A stretch of DNA of 64,000 nt from Bacteroidota bacterium (GTDB lineage Bacteria > Bacteroidota > Bacteroidia > Bacteroidales > VadinHA17). Below are positions 33,636 to 45,833 of the stretch, one piece after another. Each line of letters opens with the position of its first letter. The first letter of the stretch is position 1. Where the stretch lies: positions 1 through 64,000 of the forward strand of contig JAKPOU010000041.1 in assembly GCA_029547705.1 (NCBI GenBank), read 5' to 3'. Both the position numbers and the translations under genes were made by a program. The notes under the pieces are model-generated. The model saw only the letters and a list, made by a program, of their open reading frames with translations. It ran no database searches and was not told the DNA's origin.

Positions 33636-35467
33636 AAAAAAGACTTAAGGCGATACTGGTATATTCTCTTTTCTGGATTGCATTTTTTATTGCAGCAAGA
33701 CTGTTGTTCATTATTACAAAGTTCCGGGAAGCAGTTGAATTCAGTCCGGCGCAGCTGTTTTCCACCTTCCGGCATGGCATGAAACTGGATCTTTCTGCAA
33801 CAGCATACATCCTGGTAATCCCGGTACTGCTCATGATCCCCGGAATTTTTCTGGAAGGCAGGTGGTTCAGAAGATTCATGAGGTATTATACGATTATAAT
33901 TACCGGCATTTCCTCCTTAATTGTTGTATCTGATACCCTTCTTTACAAATACTGGGGTTTCCGGATGGATCACACCCCTCTTCTATATCTCCGGACACCC
34001 GGAGCTGCAATGGCATCCGTAAGCACATTCCAGATTATCGCTGTTGCAGCAGGGATAATACTTCTGGCACTGTTGTTCATTTTCCTCTACTACAGATTTG
34101 TTGAAAGGTATTTTGAGATATCCGGGAAAATCCGTTTCAGGTTTCCTGCCCTGCTCTTTTTTGTTATATGCTGGGGATCCCTTCTTATCCCCATACGGGG
34201 AGGAGTGGGTATAGCTCCGATAAATGCGGGAACGGTTTATTTCAGCAAAGATATGTTTCTCAATCATTCAGCAATCAATGTTGTCTGGAATGTGGGGAAC
34301 TCTCTGGCCAATAATAAACCGGTAAGCAATCCCTATCAGTTTTACGATACCTCAGTTGCAAGGCAGCTGACCGCTTCCCTCACGGCTGACAGCGGATCGC
34401 CCATGATTCTTGTAAATGATTCAAGACCGAATATCCTGATTTTTGTGCTGGAGAGTTTCGGAAGTGCAATGATCGGGCCTTTGGGCGGAGATCCCCTTAC
34501 CACACCGAACTTCAATCGTTACGTGAAGGATGGCATCCTTTTTACCCGCTTTTTTGCATCCGGAAACCGGACAGACAAGGCCGTTCCTGCCATACTCTGC
34601 GGCTATCCCGCTCAGCCGGCCACTTCAATAATGAAAGAGCCGAAAAAAACACAATCCCTTCCGGGACTGGTAAAAATGATGAACAGCAAGGGATATCACA
34701 CTTCTTTCTGGTACGGCGGGGAAATAAATTTTGCAAATTTCAATTCCTTTGTCATTAATGCCGGATTCATGAGTGTTATAACACGGGACAACTTCAGTCC
34801 CGGGTTTTATAATTCGAAATGGGGTGTCCATGATCATGTACTTCTTGAAGCCCTGCAGGATTCCATGAAAAACATAAGGGAGCCTTTTCTGAAGGTGGTT
34901 CTTACCCTTTCGAGCCATGAACCCTTCGATGTGCCGATGACGCCTGTATTCAGGGGAAATGATGACCTTACCAGGTTCCGGAACTCAATTTACTATACCG
35001 ACAGGTCCCTGGGGCAGTTTCTGGACCAGGCAAAAACCACGGAGTGGTGGAAAAATACCCTTGTTGTTCTCGTAGCCGATCATTCCAGGAGAAATTCTCC
35101 GGAGATCCAGGAATACTCCGAAGAAATATTTGAAATTCCAATGCTCTGGCTGGGAGGTGTATTGTCAGAAACCGGGATGACTGTTGACAGAACCGGCAGC
35201 CAGGTCGATATCCCCCTCACAATACTGAACCAGCTGGGACTCAGTGATCATTACCCCTTTTCGAAGGACCTGCTTTCTTCAGGATCTTCTTCATTTGCCT
35301 TTTATACCTTCAATGAAGGTTTCGGTTTCATTACCGACAGTTCCAGGTATATCTATGAGCATAAACTAGGCAAACCGGTCCTGGAAGCAGGAAAAAGCCC
35401 TGAAATTGCCGGGAAATATGGAAAGGCATTTCTCCAGACATTGTTTGATGATTTTCTGGAACGCTGA
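33632..35467 (+). CDS. LTA-synthase-like phosphoglycerol/phosphoethanolamine transferase
   Basis: A 611-residue protein with five N-terminal membrane segments (about 8-180) and a large extracytoplasmic sulfatase-fold domain (about 250-560). Metal and nucleophile sites are visible: VLESFGSA (first Glu ligand), the nucleophile Thr in NRTDKAVPAI, and VADHSR (late Asp-His ligand pair). Such enzymes move phosphoglycerol or phosphoethanolamine groups onto membrane lipids or glycans. It overlaps the transporter gene by four bases and is followed 59 bases on by a polysaccharide deacetylase-like gene, forming an envelope operon. Confidence 0.85.
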   Translation: MKKRLKAILVYSLFWIAFFIAARLLFIITKFREAVEFSPAQLFSTFRHGMKLDLSATAYILVIPVLLMIPGIFLEGRWFRRFMRYYTIIITGISSLIVVSDTLLYKYWGFRMDHTPLLYLRTPGAAMASVSTFQIIAVAAGIILLALLFIFLYYRFVERYFEISGKIRFRFPALLFFVICWGSLLIPIRGGVGIAPINAGTVYFSKDMFLNHSAINVVWNVGNSLANNKPVSNPYQFYDTSVARQLTASLTADSGSPMILVNDSRPNILIFVLESFGSAMIGPLGGDPLTTPNFNRYVKDGILFTRFFASGNRTDKAVPAILCGYPAQPATSIMKEPKKTQSLPGLVKMMNSKGYHTSFWYGGEINFANFNSFVINAGFMSVITRDNFSPGFYNSKWGVHDHVLLEALQDSMKNIREPFLKVVLTLSSHEPFDVPMTPVFRGNDDLTRFRNSIYYTDRSLGQFLDQAKTTEWWKNTLVVLVADHSRRNSPEIQEYSEEIFEIPMLWLGGVLSETGMTVDRTGSQVDIPLTILNQLGLSDHYPFSKDLLSSGSSSFAFYTFNEGFGFITDSSRYIYEHKLGKPVLEAGKSPEIAGKYGKAFLQTLFDDFLER

Positions 35468-35526
35468 GTCTGACGATATTCACTTTCACGCTGCAGGCAG
35501 AACGCCGGATTTAGTAAATTTGTATC

Positions 35527-36894
35527 ATGTGTTCCTCTCAGATCAGGATTTACTCGGAAAAAACCAGTCCGCGGCTGGACTATGCCGCCGGATTGATTTT
35601 TGGAGATATTATGGGACTTGACTGGGAGATAGTTACGGATGAAAGCAGAATCAGCAGGCAGGGAATTCCAGTAATAAATTATTCCCGGAAAAGCATACCG
35701 GATTCATTCAGGATAAAACCCGTTTCCCTCCTTTTTGAAAAAGGCATAATTCCCCGGGAAATTTCAATTACTGAATGGAAAGGACTGCCTGTGTTCTTTG
35801 ATGCCGACAGGAACCCGGATGGCGGTCCTGACTCCGGTTCCGCTCCGGGTTCAGGTTCTGATTGCATTTCTGAAATCCCCTTTGATCTGCTGGCAGCATC
35901 CTTCTATCTCGTAAGCCGCTATGAGGAATATCTGGATTACCGGCCCGACAGGCACGGAAGATTCCCTGCCTCTGCTTCGGCTGCTTACCGGCACGGTTTC
36001 CTGACTCTTCCTGTTGTGGATCTCTGGACAAGGGAATTGGCAAAGGAACTGGGGCAAAAGTATCCCGGGCTTAAATTCAGTTTCAGCAGCTACCATGCTC
36101 TGTTTACAATGGACTCGGATCAGCCCTTTGCCTATCTTGGCAAGAGCCTGTTCCGCACGGCAGGGGGATTGGCAAGGAATATGCTGACTGATCGCCGGAA
36201 AGCGGCGGAAAGACTCAGGGTGCTGGCAGGAAAGGCAAGGGATCCCTTTGATGTTTATGATTATATTCTCCGTTCCATTGCCGAAAGCGGATCCTGTGCA
36301 AGATTTTTCTTTCCGGCAGGGAGTTTGTCGGAATATGACAGGAACCCGAACTGGAGGAACCGGAGATACAGGAAACTGATAAGGAAACTGGGCAACAGCC
36401 ATGTTTCGGGTTTGCATCCTTCATACCTTGCATCGGATGATCTGTCCAGATTCAGATCAGAAAGGGAAAGGCTGGGCAGGATTCTGAACAGACCGGTAGA
36501 GATAAGCAGGTTTCATTTCATCAGGATGAGAATACCCGGTTCATACAGAATGATTTCCGGAGAAGGAATAAATGAGGACTATTCGATGGGTTACCCTGAT
36601 CACCCCGGATTCAGGGCAGGCATTGCACGGCCCTTCTTTTTCTATGATCTGGGAGAGGAAAGAAAGACAGACCTGAAGCTAGTGCCTTTTCAGTTTATGG
36701 ATTCATCATTCTATGACTATATGAACCTTGACCCGGAAGAAGCGGAGGAGCTGATCATTAAACTGGTGGATGAAACAAGGAATGCCGGAGGGCTTTTCGT
36801 CAGCCTGTGGCACAATACCACACTTGCTGACACTTATGAAGGACGGAGATGGAGAGCCTTGTTTGAAAAAATGCTGGTAATGCAGAAACCATGA
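35527..36894 (+). CDS. Polysaccharide deacetylase-like protein
   Basis: A 455-residue protein with no clear signal peptide. An N-terminal module of about 110 residues (SPRLDYAAGLIFGDIMG, KPVSLLFEKGIIPRE) is the one often found ahead of deacetylase domains in Bacteroidota. The later part resembles a NodB-type barrel: FTMDSDQPFAY for the first Asp pair, then SGLHPSYLAS for a His/Ser metal site, and VSLWHNTTLAD near the C-terminus. It probably removes acetyl groups from an envelope glycan. It overlaps the next gene by four bases. Confidence 0.75.
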   Translation: MCSSQIRIYSEKTSPRLDYAAGLIFGDIMGLDWEIVTDESRISRQGIPVINYSRKSIPDSFRIKPVSLLFEKGIIPREISITEWKGLPVFFDADRNPDGGPDSGSAPGSGSDCISEIPFDLLAASFYLVSRYEEYLDYRPDRHGRFPASASAAYRHGFLTLPVVDLWTRELAKELGQKYPGLKFSFSSYHALFTMDSDQPFAYLGKSLFRTAGGLARNMLTDRRKAAERLRVLAGKARDPFDVYDYILRSIAESGSCARFFFPAGSLSEYDRNPNWRNRRYRKLIRKLGNSHVSGLHPSYLASDDLSRFRSERERLGRILNRPVEISRFHFIRMRIPGSYRMISGEGINEDYSMGYPDHPGFRAGIARPFFFYDLGEERKTDLKLVPFQFMDSSFYDYMNLDPEEAEELIIKLVDETRNAGGLFVSLWHNTTLADTYEGRRWRALFEKMLVMQKP

Positions 36895-37796
36895 TAAATT
36901 TTTACAGGAATTGCGAAATCGACCGCAGGCGCTGGGATGCCTGTATTGAGAAATCACAGGGAGCCAGACCCTACGGTTTCTCATGGTATCTCGACATCAT
37001 GTCTCCCGGCTGGAATGCCCTGATAGATGATGATTACGCTACGGTCTTTCCCCTGCCGGCATCAGAAAAATACGGAATAAAATATGTGGCAACTCCTGTT
37101 TTTCTGCAGAAGCTCGGAACATATTCAGCAGAAAGTCCCCCGGGAAAAGGAATAAATGAATTTATGGGCTTAATGTATGATACTTATCGTTTTATAGATC
37201 TCTGCACTGCCCAGAGAACCGATGATGACAGATTTATTGTTACCCGGAAGGCCAGTTATGAACTGCTCCTTGAAGGCTCTTATGAAAAACTGCGCGCAGG
37301 ATTTTCCGTTCATTGCAGAAGAAATATAGCCAGGGCGCAAAAAGAAAAAATTGAAATTGAAAGCGATGTAAAACCATCCGAGGCCGTAAAACTTTTCCGG
37401 GAAAATGCGGGCAGGAGGATCAGGGGAATAAGGCCCGGAAATTACCAGCGTCTCAGTGATCTGATGGAGTACTGTACCGGGAATAACAGGGGAAGGATAC
37501 TGGGAGTCAGAAATCCGGCGGGGAAACTTATTTACGGGATATTCATTACTGAGACAGGGAGAAGGAAAACAATGCTTTTTGTTGTGAATTCCGGCGAAAG
37601 CCGCCTGAAGCGGATTGGTTATTATATTGTCAATGAACTTGTGAGAGAATCTGCAGGGACCGGCACCATTCTCGATTTTGCAGGTTCATCAATTCCTTCC
37701 ATTGCTTCTTTCATGGAATCGTTTGGCAGTAAGAATATTCCCTACTACCGTAATTACTGCAACAGGCTGCCATGGCCCCTCAGACTGTTCCGGTGA
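36891..37796 (+). CDS. GNAT/FemAB-like acyltransferase
   Basis: A 301-residue cytoplasmic protein. The region about 150-270 (FRENAGRRIRGIRPGNYQ, GKLIYGIFITETGRRKTMLFVVNSGES) has the strand-turn-strand pattern of a GNAT or FemAB-like transferase, and the hydrophobic/IKYVATPVFLQKLGTY stretch near residue 60 matches FemAB-like proteins. It is co-translated with the deacetylase gene (ATGA overlap) and should act on a cell-envelope sugar or amino acid, perhaps as an aminoacyl or acyl transferase. Confidence in the family is moderate. Confidence 0.55.
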   Translation: MINFYRNCEIDRRRWDACIEKSQGARPYGFSWYLDIMSPGWNALIDDDYATVFPLPASEKYGIKYVATPVFLQKLGTYSAESPPGKGINEFMGLMYDTYRFIDLCTAQRTDDDRFIVTRKASYELLLEGSYEKLRAGFSVHCRRNIARAQKEKIEIESDVKPSEAVKLFRENAGRRIRGIRPGNYQRLSDLMEYCTGNNRGRILGVRNPAGKLIYGIFITETGRRKTMLFVVNSGESRLKRIGYYIVNELVRESAGTGTILDFAGSSIPSIASFMESFGSKNIPYYRNYCNRLPWPLRLFR

Positions 37797-37828
37797 GAAA
37801 CAGTGAGGCCTTGTTCCGTCCCTTTATT

Positions 37829-38545
37829 CTAGAGTTTTTCCAGTTCGATCTCCTCGTCATCGTCAACAGGTATCAGTCTGCCATCCTGGCATCTGACCGT
37901 ACGGGCGGGAAATTTCCTGAGAATTGTGTGGTTATGGGTTGCAATGATAACAGCCCTGCCGGTTTTGCTTATTTCAATAAGCAGTCTGATGATACCTTCG
38001 GATGTTTCAGGATCAAGATTGCCTGTCGGTTCATCCGCCAGTATTATATCGGGGTTGTTCAGCAGGGCCCTTCCTATTACAACACGCTGCTGTTCCCCTC
38101 CTGAAAGCTGGTGGGGCAGTTTGTATCCCTTATGGCCAAGGCCTACCTTTTCCAGTACCTCACCGATCCGGTTGTTGATATCATTTCTGTCCTTCCATCC
38201 CGTGGCCCGGAGGACAAAATCGAGATTGTCACTTACCGGGCGGTCGGTCAGCAGCTGAAAATCCTGAAATACTATTCCGAGTTTTCGCCTGAGCAGCGGA
38301 ATGTCCCGGTTTTTAAGACCGGCCAGGTCAAAGCCCGCCACCGTAGCCTTCCCATGTTTCAGGGGCAGCTGTGCATTTATCGTCTTTATCAGGCTTGTCT
38401 TGCCGCTCCCCACCCTGCCAACCAGATAAATGTGTTCACCCTTTGCAACATTCAGGTTTACATCTGACAATACCAGATTGTCCTGCTGCCATATCTGGCA
38501 ATCCTTAAGTTCTATGATAAGGTCAAGAGGAAGAGAACTCTGCAT
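37829..38545 (-). CDS. ftsE: FtsE-like ABC ATPase
   Basis: A 238-residue ABC ATPase with Walker [12 protein letters not shown]-loop, signature [16 protein letters not shown] and Walker [14 protein letters not shown]. Sequence and size match the cell-division ATPase FtsE, which works with a membrane partner (FtsX) to control septal hydrolases. No FtsX gene is adjacent, so it could also be the ATPase of another FtsX-like or lipoprotein-release transporter. It is convergent with the preceding operon. Confidence 0.75.
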   Translation of the reverse strand: MQSSLPLDLIIELKDCQIWQQDNLVLSDVNLNVAKGEHIYLVGRVGSGKTSLIKTINAQLPLKHGKATVAGFDLAGLKNRDIPLLRRKLGIVFQDFQLLTDRPVSDNLDFVLRATGWKDRNDINNRIGEVLEKVGLGHKGYKLPHQLSGGEQQRVVIGRALLNNPDIILADEPTGNLDPETSEGIIRLLIEISKTGRAVIIATHNHTILRKFPARTVRCQDGRLIPVDDDEEIELEKL

Positions 38546-38650
38546 ATCTGTGTGTTTGGATTGTGCAAATTAATGAAAGAAATGGTAAATTAAGCCCCGC
38601 ATGTTGAAAAAAACAATAATAAAGACCCTCCGAAGGCGTTTATATAATTG

Positions 38651-38658
38651 TAATTTTG
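38651..38658 (+). promoter_or_regulatory. -7 promoter box of the TPR gene
   Basis: TAATTTTG fits TAnnTTTG. The predicted transcript starts near 38665, which rules out the upstream TTG start for the TPR gene and gives a leader of about 52 bases to the ATG at 38717. Confidence 0.5.
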
Positions 38659-38716
38659 CAGCTGTTTGCCGGAACAGTTGTTGGATAGCCGTTATGGCCT
38701 GAAGAGGAAAAGGTTA

Positions 38717-41700
38717 ATGATACAAAATATGAATAAAACAGGATTTTTGCTAATCTCCGCTATACTTTCCCTGTTCTCATTCCGGGCAGGTGCCCAGGTG
38801 GCTTCTTCGGGGCGCGAGTATTCATCAGAATTCAGGAGAGCCATGGAATACTACAATAAGGAAAAGTATCCTGCCGCCATCAGGCTTTTTGATCTGTATC
38901 TGAGCGATCCTGACAACGATGATATTCTTTCCCTTACTGATGCCCGGTATTACAGGGCTCTTTCCTCGGTGAAGCTTTTCAACCCGGATGCGGAATACCA
39001 GGTGCTTACCTTCATAAAAATGCATCCTGAAAGTCCCCGGATAAATGAAGCCAGGCTTGCCCTCGGGAATTATTTCTACCAGAATAAGAACTACCGCAAG
39101 GCCGTTACTCACCTTGAAGCAGTGAACCGGCAGGAGCTTTCCCCTGAAGAGCTGCCGGAATATTTTTTCCGCCTGGGATATTCCCATTACATGCGCGGCC
39201 AGAAACCGCGGGCCCTGCTCATGTTCTCCGAAATAAAGGATACGGATAACGAATACAGCGTACCGGCCGTCTATTATTATTCCCAGATAGCCTATGAGGA
39301 GGAGATGTATGAGACAGCCCTGGAAGGCTTTAACCGTCTCAGGCATAATGAAACCTTCGGAAGTATCGTTCCTTACTACATAGTACAGATCCTCTATCTC
39401 AAAAAAGATTATGACCAGATACTCGAAATTGCACCAGGACTGGCAGACAAGGCGGGAAAGGATCGTGCCAACGAGTTGTACCGCTTTATCGGGGATGCCT
39501 ATTTCAACAAGCAGAATTATGCGGAAGCACTGCCCTATCTGGAAAAATTCGCAGAAGGGACCAAAACAGCCGGGAGGGAGGATAAGTACCAGCTGGGATA
39601 CTGCTATTACAAGGCCGGAGATTATGACAAGGCAATAAAAGTGCTGGAGGAGATAGGGGTAAGGTCCGATATACTCAGTCAGAATATCTGGTATGTTCTC
39701 GGAGACTGCTACTTAAGGCTGAACAACAAGGACAGGGCCAAATTCGGATTTGCGGAAGCTGCAAAACTTGATTTTGACAGGAAAATACAGGAGGATGCCC
39801 TCTTTAACTTTGCAAAGATTACCTATGAGATTTCATATTCCCCCTTTGGCGAAGCCATAAAGTCTTTCCAGGAATATGTAAACCTGTTTCCGGGATCTGA
39901 AAGGATTGAGGAAGCCTATAATTATCTTGTTCTGGCATATCTGCAGGACAAAAATTACAGTGCGGCACTGAATTCCCTCGACAAGATCCGTAACAAGGAT
40001 GCCAGGCTGGAGGAAGCCTATCAGCGTGCGGCATTTTTCAGGGGACTCGAGATGTTCAATAATCTTGCTTTTGAAAGCGCTGTTGATATGTTCAGCAAAT
40101 CACTGCAATACGAAAAATATAACAGACAGCTCAGAACCAGGGCAGTTTACTGGAGGGGAGAGGCGTATTACCGTCTGGGAAATTATGATGAAGCCAGGAA
40201 GGACTATGTTACTTTCCTGGGAATACCCGGCTCCCTTGGCCTGAATGAGGGTTCCATGCTCAGATACAATCTTGGCTATACTTTCTTCAACATGAAGGAT
40301 TATCCGAACGCGATTGTTCACCTCAAAGCCTTCGAGTCAGAAGGGGGAAAGACAAAAACAGATCTGATGGCTGATGCAAGAAACAGACTGGGTGACTGTT
40401 ATTTTATAGCGACCAATTACCGTGCGGCCATAGATTATTATGACAAGGTTATTGACTATGGCCAGACGGACGCCGATTATGCCATGTTCCAGAAAGCGTT
40501 TTCACTTGGCCTGATAAGCAATGAACGCGGAAAGGCTGATGTGCTGAGTTCCCTTATCACCCGTTACCCCTCTTCATCCTACGTCCCGAATGCTATTTTT
40601 GAACGCGGGCGGGCATATACCCAGCTGGGGGACTATTCAAGGGGTGAAGCAGACTTCAACACCATAATCAGTTCCCACGGGTCAAGTCCATTTGTGCCCC
40701 GCGCCCTTGTACAGCTCGGGCTCCTTTACTACAACACGGGTCAGAACACCAGGGCCGTTGAGCAGTATAAGAAGGTTATCGAGAACTACAGGGCTACACC
40801 TGAGGCAAGAAGTGCCATGACAGGCCTTAGAAATGCCTATGTTGAAATGAATGATGTTGAGTCATATTTTACCTATGCAAGAACTGTTCAGGGTTACGGC
40901 GATATCAACATGGCCGAAAAGGATTCCCTGCTCTATGCATCCGGAGAAAATCTCTATATGTCAGGAAATTACCAGAGGGCTGCAGGTGTTCTTGAAAGCT
41001 ATCTGAGGGAATTTCCTGCCGGAGGATTTGTCCAGAATGCCCGTTTTTACCTTGCCGAATGCCGCAGGTCGGAAGGGAGGGATGATGAGGCGCTGAATCT
41101 TTATTCTGCAGTTGTTGCGGCTCCCAATAATCAGTTCACGGAACAGTCGCTGATTTCTGCCGCCGGCCTCTCGTTTGACAATGAGGATTACATGGCTTCA
41201 CTGGACTATTACGGGAAACTTGAAGCTGTTGCCAGCAGTCCGGAAAACAGGATTGTTTCCCTGAGGGGACAGCTGAGGTCGGCATATGAGCTGGGTGATG
41301 CACAGAAAACAATAGCGGCAGTAGACAAGATAGGTAAAAGTGCCGGTATTCCGGAAGAGTTACAGAGAGAAGCAATTTTTATGAGGGCAAAGGCAAACTA
41401 CAGTCTGAACAATTTTGATGATGCCCTGTCAGATTTCCGCAGGACAGCCGGGGAAGTGGTAAGCTCTGAAGGGGCTGAATCCAAATACAGGATTGCGGAG
41501 ATCCTATATATGAAAAACCGGAACGATGAATCGGAAAGGATAATTCAAGAGTTCATCGATCAGAAATCCCCCCATCAGTACTGGATGGCAAAAATGTTCC
41601 TTTTACTTTCGGACATCTCGGTGAAAAAGGGTGACATGCTTCAGGCAAGGGTAACCCTGGAAAGCATCAGGGATTATTACACAATAAGGGATGACGGGAT

Positions 41701-41752
41701 TCTGGACGATGTCAGGACAAAACTTGCAGCCCTTGACCAGAATAATCTATGA
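38717..41752 (+). CDS. Large exported TPR-repeat protein
   Basis: About 1011 residues from the ATG at 38717, with a signal peptide ending near FRAGAQ. The rest is dozens of tetratricopeptide helices (AMEYYNKEKYPAAIRLFDLYL, ALPYLEKFAEG, ALEGFNRLR), many of the outer-membrane-lipoprotein type with short spacing. It overlaps the following outer-membrane gene by four bases, so the two form a translationally coupled pair. Such pairs are common in Bacteroidota and have been linked to envelope assembly, but the function of this one is unknown. Confidence 0.8.
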   Translation: MIQNMNKTGFLLISAILSLFSFRAGAQVASSGREYSSEFRRAMEYYNKEKYPAAIRLFDLYLSDPDNDDILSLTDARYYRALSSVKLFNPDAEYQVLTFIKMHPESPRINEARLALGNYFYQNKNYRKAVTHLEAVNRQELSPEELPEYFFRLGYSHYMRGQKPRALLMFSEIKDTDNEYSVPAVYYYSQIAYEEEMYETALEGFNRLRHNETFGSIVPYYIVQILYLKKDYDQILEIAPGLADKAGKDRANELYRFIGDAYFNKQNYAEALPYLEKFAEGTKTAGREDKYQLGYCYYKAGDYDKAIKVLEEIGVRSDILSQNIWYVLGDCYLRLNNKDRAKFGFAEAAKLDFDRKIQEDALFNFAKITYEISYSPFGEAIKSFQEYVNLFPGSERIEEAYNYLVLAYLQDKNYSAALNSLDKIRNKDARLEEAYQRAAFFRGLEMFNNLAFESAVDMFSKSLQYEKYNRQLRTRAVYWRGEAYYRLGNYDEARKDYVTFLGIPGSLGLNEGSMLRYNLGYTFFNMKDYPNAIVHLKAFESEGGKTKTDLMADARNRLGDCYFIATNYRAAIDYYDKVIDYGQTDADYAMFQKAFSLGLISNERGKADVLSSLITRYPSSSYVPNAIFERGRAYTQLGDYSRGEADFNTIISSHGSSPFVPRALVQLGLLYYNTGQNTRAVEQYKKVIENYRATPEARSAMTGLRNAYVEMNDVESYFTYARTVQGYGDINMAEKDSLLYASGENLYMSGNYQRAAGVLESYLREFPAGGFVQNARFYLAECRRSEGRDDEALNLYSAVVAAPNNQFTEQSLISAAGLSFDNEDYMASLDYYGKLEAVASSPENRIVSLRGQLRSAYELGDAQKTIAAVDKIGKSAGIPEELQREAIFMRAKANYSLNNFDDALSDFRRTAGEVVSSEGAESKYRIAEILYMKNRNDESERIIQEFIDQKSPHQYWMAKMFLLLSDISVKKGDMLQARVTLESIRDYYTIRDDGILDDVRTKLAALDQNNL

Positions 41753-43476
41753 AAAGCAAATTTGGCAACATGATGAAAAGAAATCTTCTGAATATATTTC
41801 TACTGATACTGATCGCGGCTGATCTGTTTTCCCAGGAACAGGACCTGAAAAGGGAAGTGACCCTCTATAATCCGTTTATTCCTTCGCTGTCGGACTTCAG
41901 GAAGAAGAGCTTCCTGCCTGTGATCAGGGATACTAATGTGGTCAGGCCCGAGTTCACCTATACAGTAAATACAAACCCTTACAGTCCGGAGTACACGATT
42001 AGTCCTATAAAGGCGGCAGCCATCGTTCCCGATCCGCTGGAAAAACTGTATAAAAGCCATGTTAATCTCGGGCTGGGAAACTATTTTGCACCCCTGGCCG
42101 AGATAAGCGTGACAAATGAACGCTCAAGGGAAGGAACATACGGACTTTATGCGAAGCATTACTCAACACACGGGAAGGTGAAACTGCAGAATGACAAACG
42201 GGTGTTTGCAGGATATATGGATAATGAAGTATCCCTCTTCGGCAAAAAGTTTTTTCACGATAATTATCTGGAAGGTTCAATTGATTATTTTCAGAAAACC
42301 AGGCATGCCTATGGCTATGATACAAGCATTGTGGCTTATGAACCTGAGAAAAAGGATATCAGGATTCCATACAGCAAAATCGGGGCAAATCTGTCATTTG
42401 CTTCCATGACCCTGGATTCATCAGACTTCTCCTATGATTTTGACGTGGCCTATAACTATTTTTTCAGCGACAGGAATATGTCGCAAAACAGCCTGGGGAT
42501 AGCAGGTTATATGGCTAAGACCTACCTGGACCTGTATATGGGGGCAGGACTGGAAATGGATTTTTACCGGCCGTCAGCGGAAATATCCCGGCTGGGAAGA
42601 TATGTTGTTGCCCTCAGCCCCTTTATTTCCAAAAGTTCTGCACAGTGGAGCTTCAAACTCGGGATACAGCTGCTGCTTGACAGGGACACGGCATCCACGG
42701 TGAGATTCCGTTTTTACCCCGATGCAGGAATGGCATTCAGCATAGTTCCATCATATATTGATTTCTTTGCACGGCTTTCAGGAAAGCTTGAAAAGAATAC
42801 GCCTGAAAGGATTATTGAAGAAAATCCTTTCCTTCTTCGTAACGGAAGCCTTTTTGCACTTCCCAATACCAGCCACAGGCTTGTGCTGTCGGGCGGGCTG
42901 AAGGGCAATACGGGCATGGGGGGTAATTATGTGCTTTCAGCCTCATATTCAATGATACAGGATATGTTGTTCTATGCCAACCTGGTTGACGACGGACCCC
43001 TGCCGGAGCCGATGCCCGGCAATTATTTCCTGCCTCTGCCGGATGATGTTGAATTGTTTAACCTGCATGCAGGTATGAATGGTATTATCGGCGATAAAAT
43101 AAGCTACAGCGGAAGTGCCAATTATTACAGCTACAGGCCCGGAACACATGAATACCCATGGGGCAAGCAACCCTGGGACGCACAGGTTGGAGTTAAATAC
43201 AATCTCAGGAATAAGATTATTGCGGGAATTGAGCTGACATCCCTCGGAAAGAGGAGGTTTGTTGTTGACAGAAGCAATATGTCAATTCCTCAGGAAGATT
43301 ATGTATTTACCTCCCCGGTGCTTGTCAGTTCAAATCTGAGCGCGGAATACAGGTACACAAAGATTCTTTCCCTATGGGCCAGAATAAACAATATTGACTT
43401 CAGCAGGAATTATGACTGGGCATATTATCCCACCCAGAGATACATGTTCATGATAGGACTGACCTATAGTCTGTAA
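41749..43476 (+). CDS. Outer-membrane beta-barrel protein
   Basis: A 575-residue protein with a signal peptide (hydrophobic residues about 12-28, LLILIAADLFSQ). The body is rich in alternating strands ending in aromatic residues (YGLYAKHYSTHGKV, FDYDFDVAYNYFFSD, AWARINNIDFSRNYDW) and the C-terminus is YMFMIGLTYSL, as expected for an outer-membrane barrel. It does not show a TonB box or plug that I can pick out. Coupled by ATGA overlap to the TPR gene; partner roles in envelope biogenesis are likely but not proven. An in-frame ATG at 41770 is an alternative start. Confidence 0.75.
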   Translation: MKSKFGNMMKRNLLNIFLLILIAADLFSQEQDLKREVTLYNPFIPSLSDFRKKSFLPVIRDTNVVRPEFTYTVNTNPYSPEYTISPIKAAAIVPDPLEKLYKSHVNLGLGNYFAPLAEISVTNERSREGTYGLYAKHYSTHGKVKLQNDKRVFAGYMDNEVSLFGKKFFHDNYLEGSIDYFQKTRHAYGYDTSIVAYEPEKKDIRIPYSKIGANLSFASMTLDSSDFSYDFDVAYNYFFSDRNMSQNSLGIAGYMAKTYLDLYMGAGLEMDFYRPSAEISRLGRYVVALSPFISKSSAQWSFKLGIQLLLDRDTASTVRFRFYPDAGMAFSIVPSYIDFFARLSGKLEKNTPERIIEENPFLLRNGSLFALPNTSHRLVLSGGLKGNTGMGGNYVLSASYSMIQDMLFYANLVDDGPLPEPMPGNYFLPLPDDVELFNLHAGMNGIIGDKISYSGSANYYSYRPGTHEYPWGKQPWDAQVGVKYNLRNKIIAGIELTSLGKRRFVVDRSNMSIPQEDYVFTSPVLVSSNLSAEYRYTKILSLWARINNIDFSRNYDWAYYPTQRYMFMIGLTYSL

Positions 43477-45823
<2,347 letters not shown>

Positions 45824-45833
45824 GCATTGTTAT

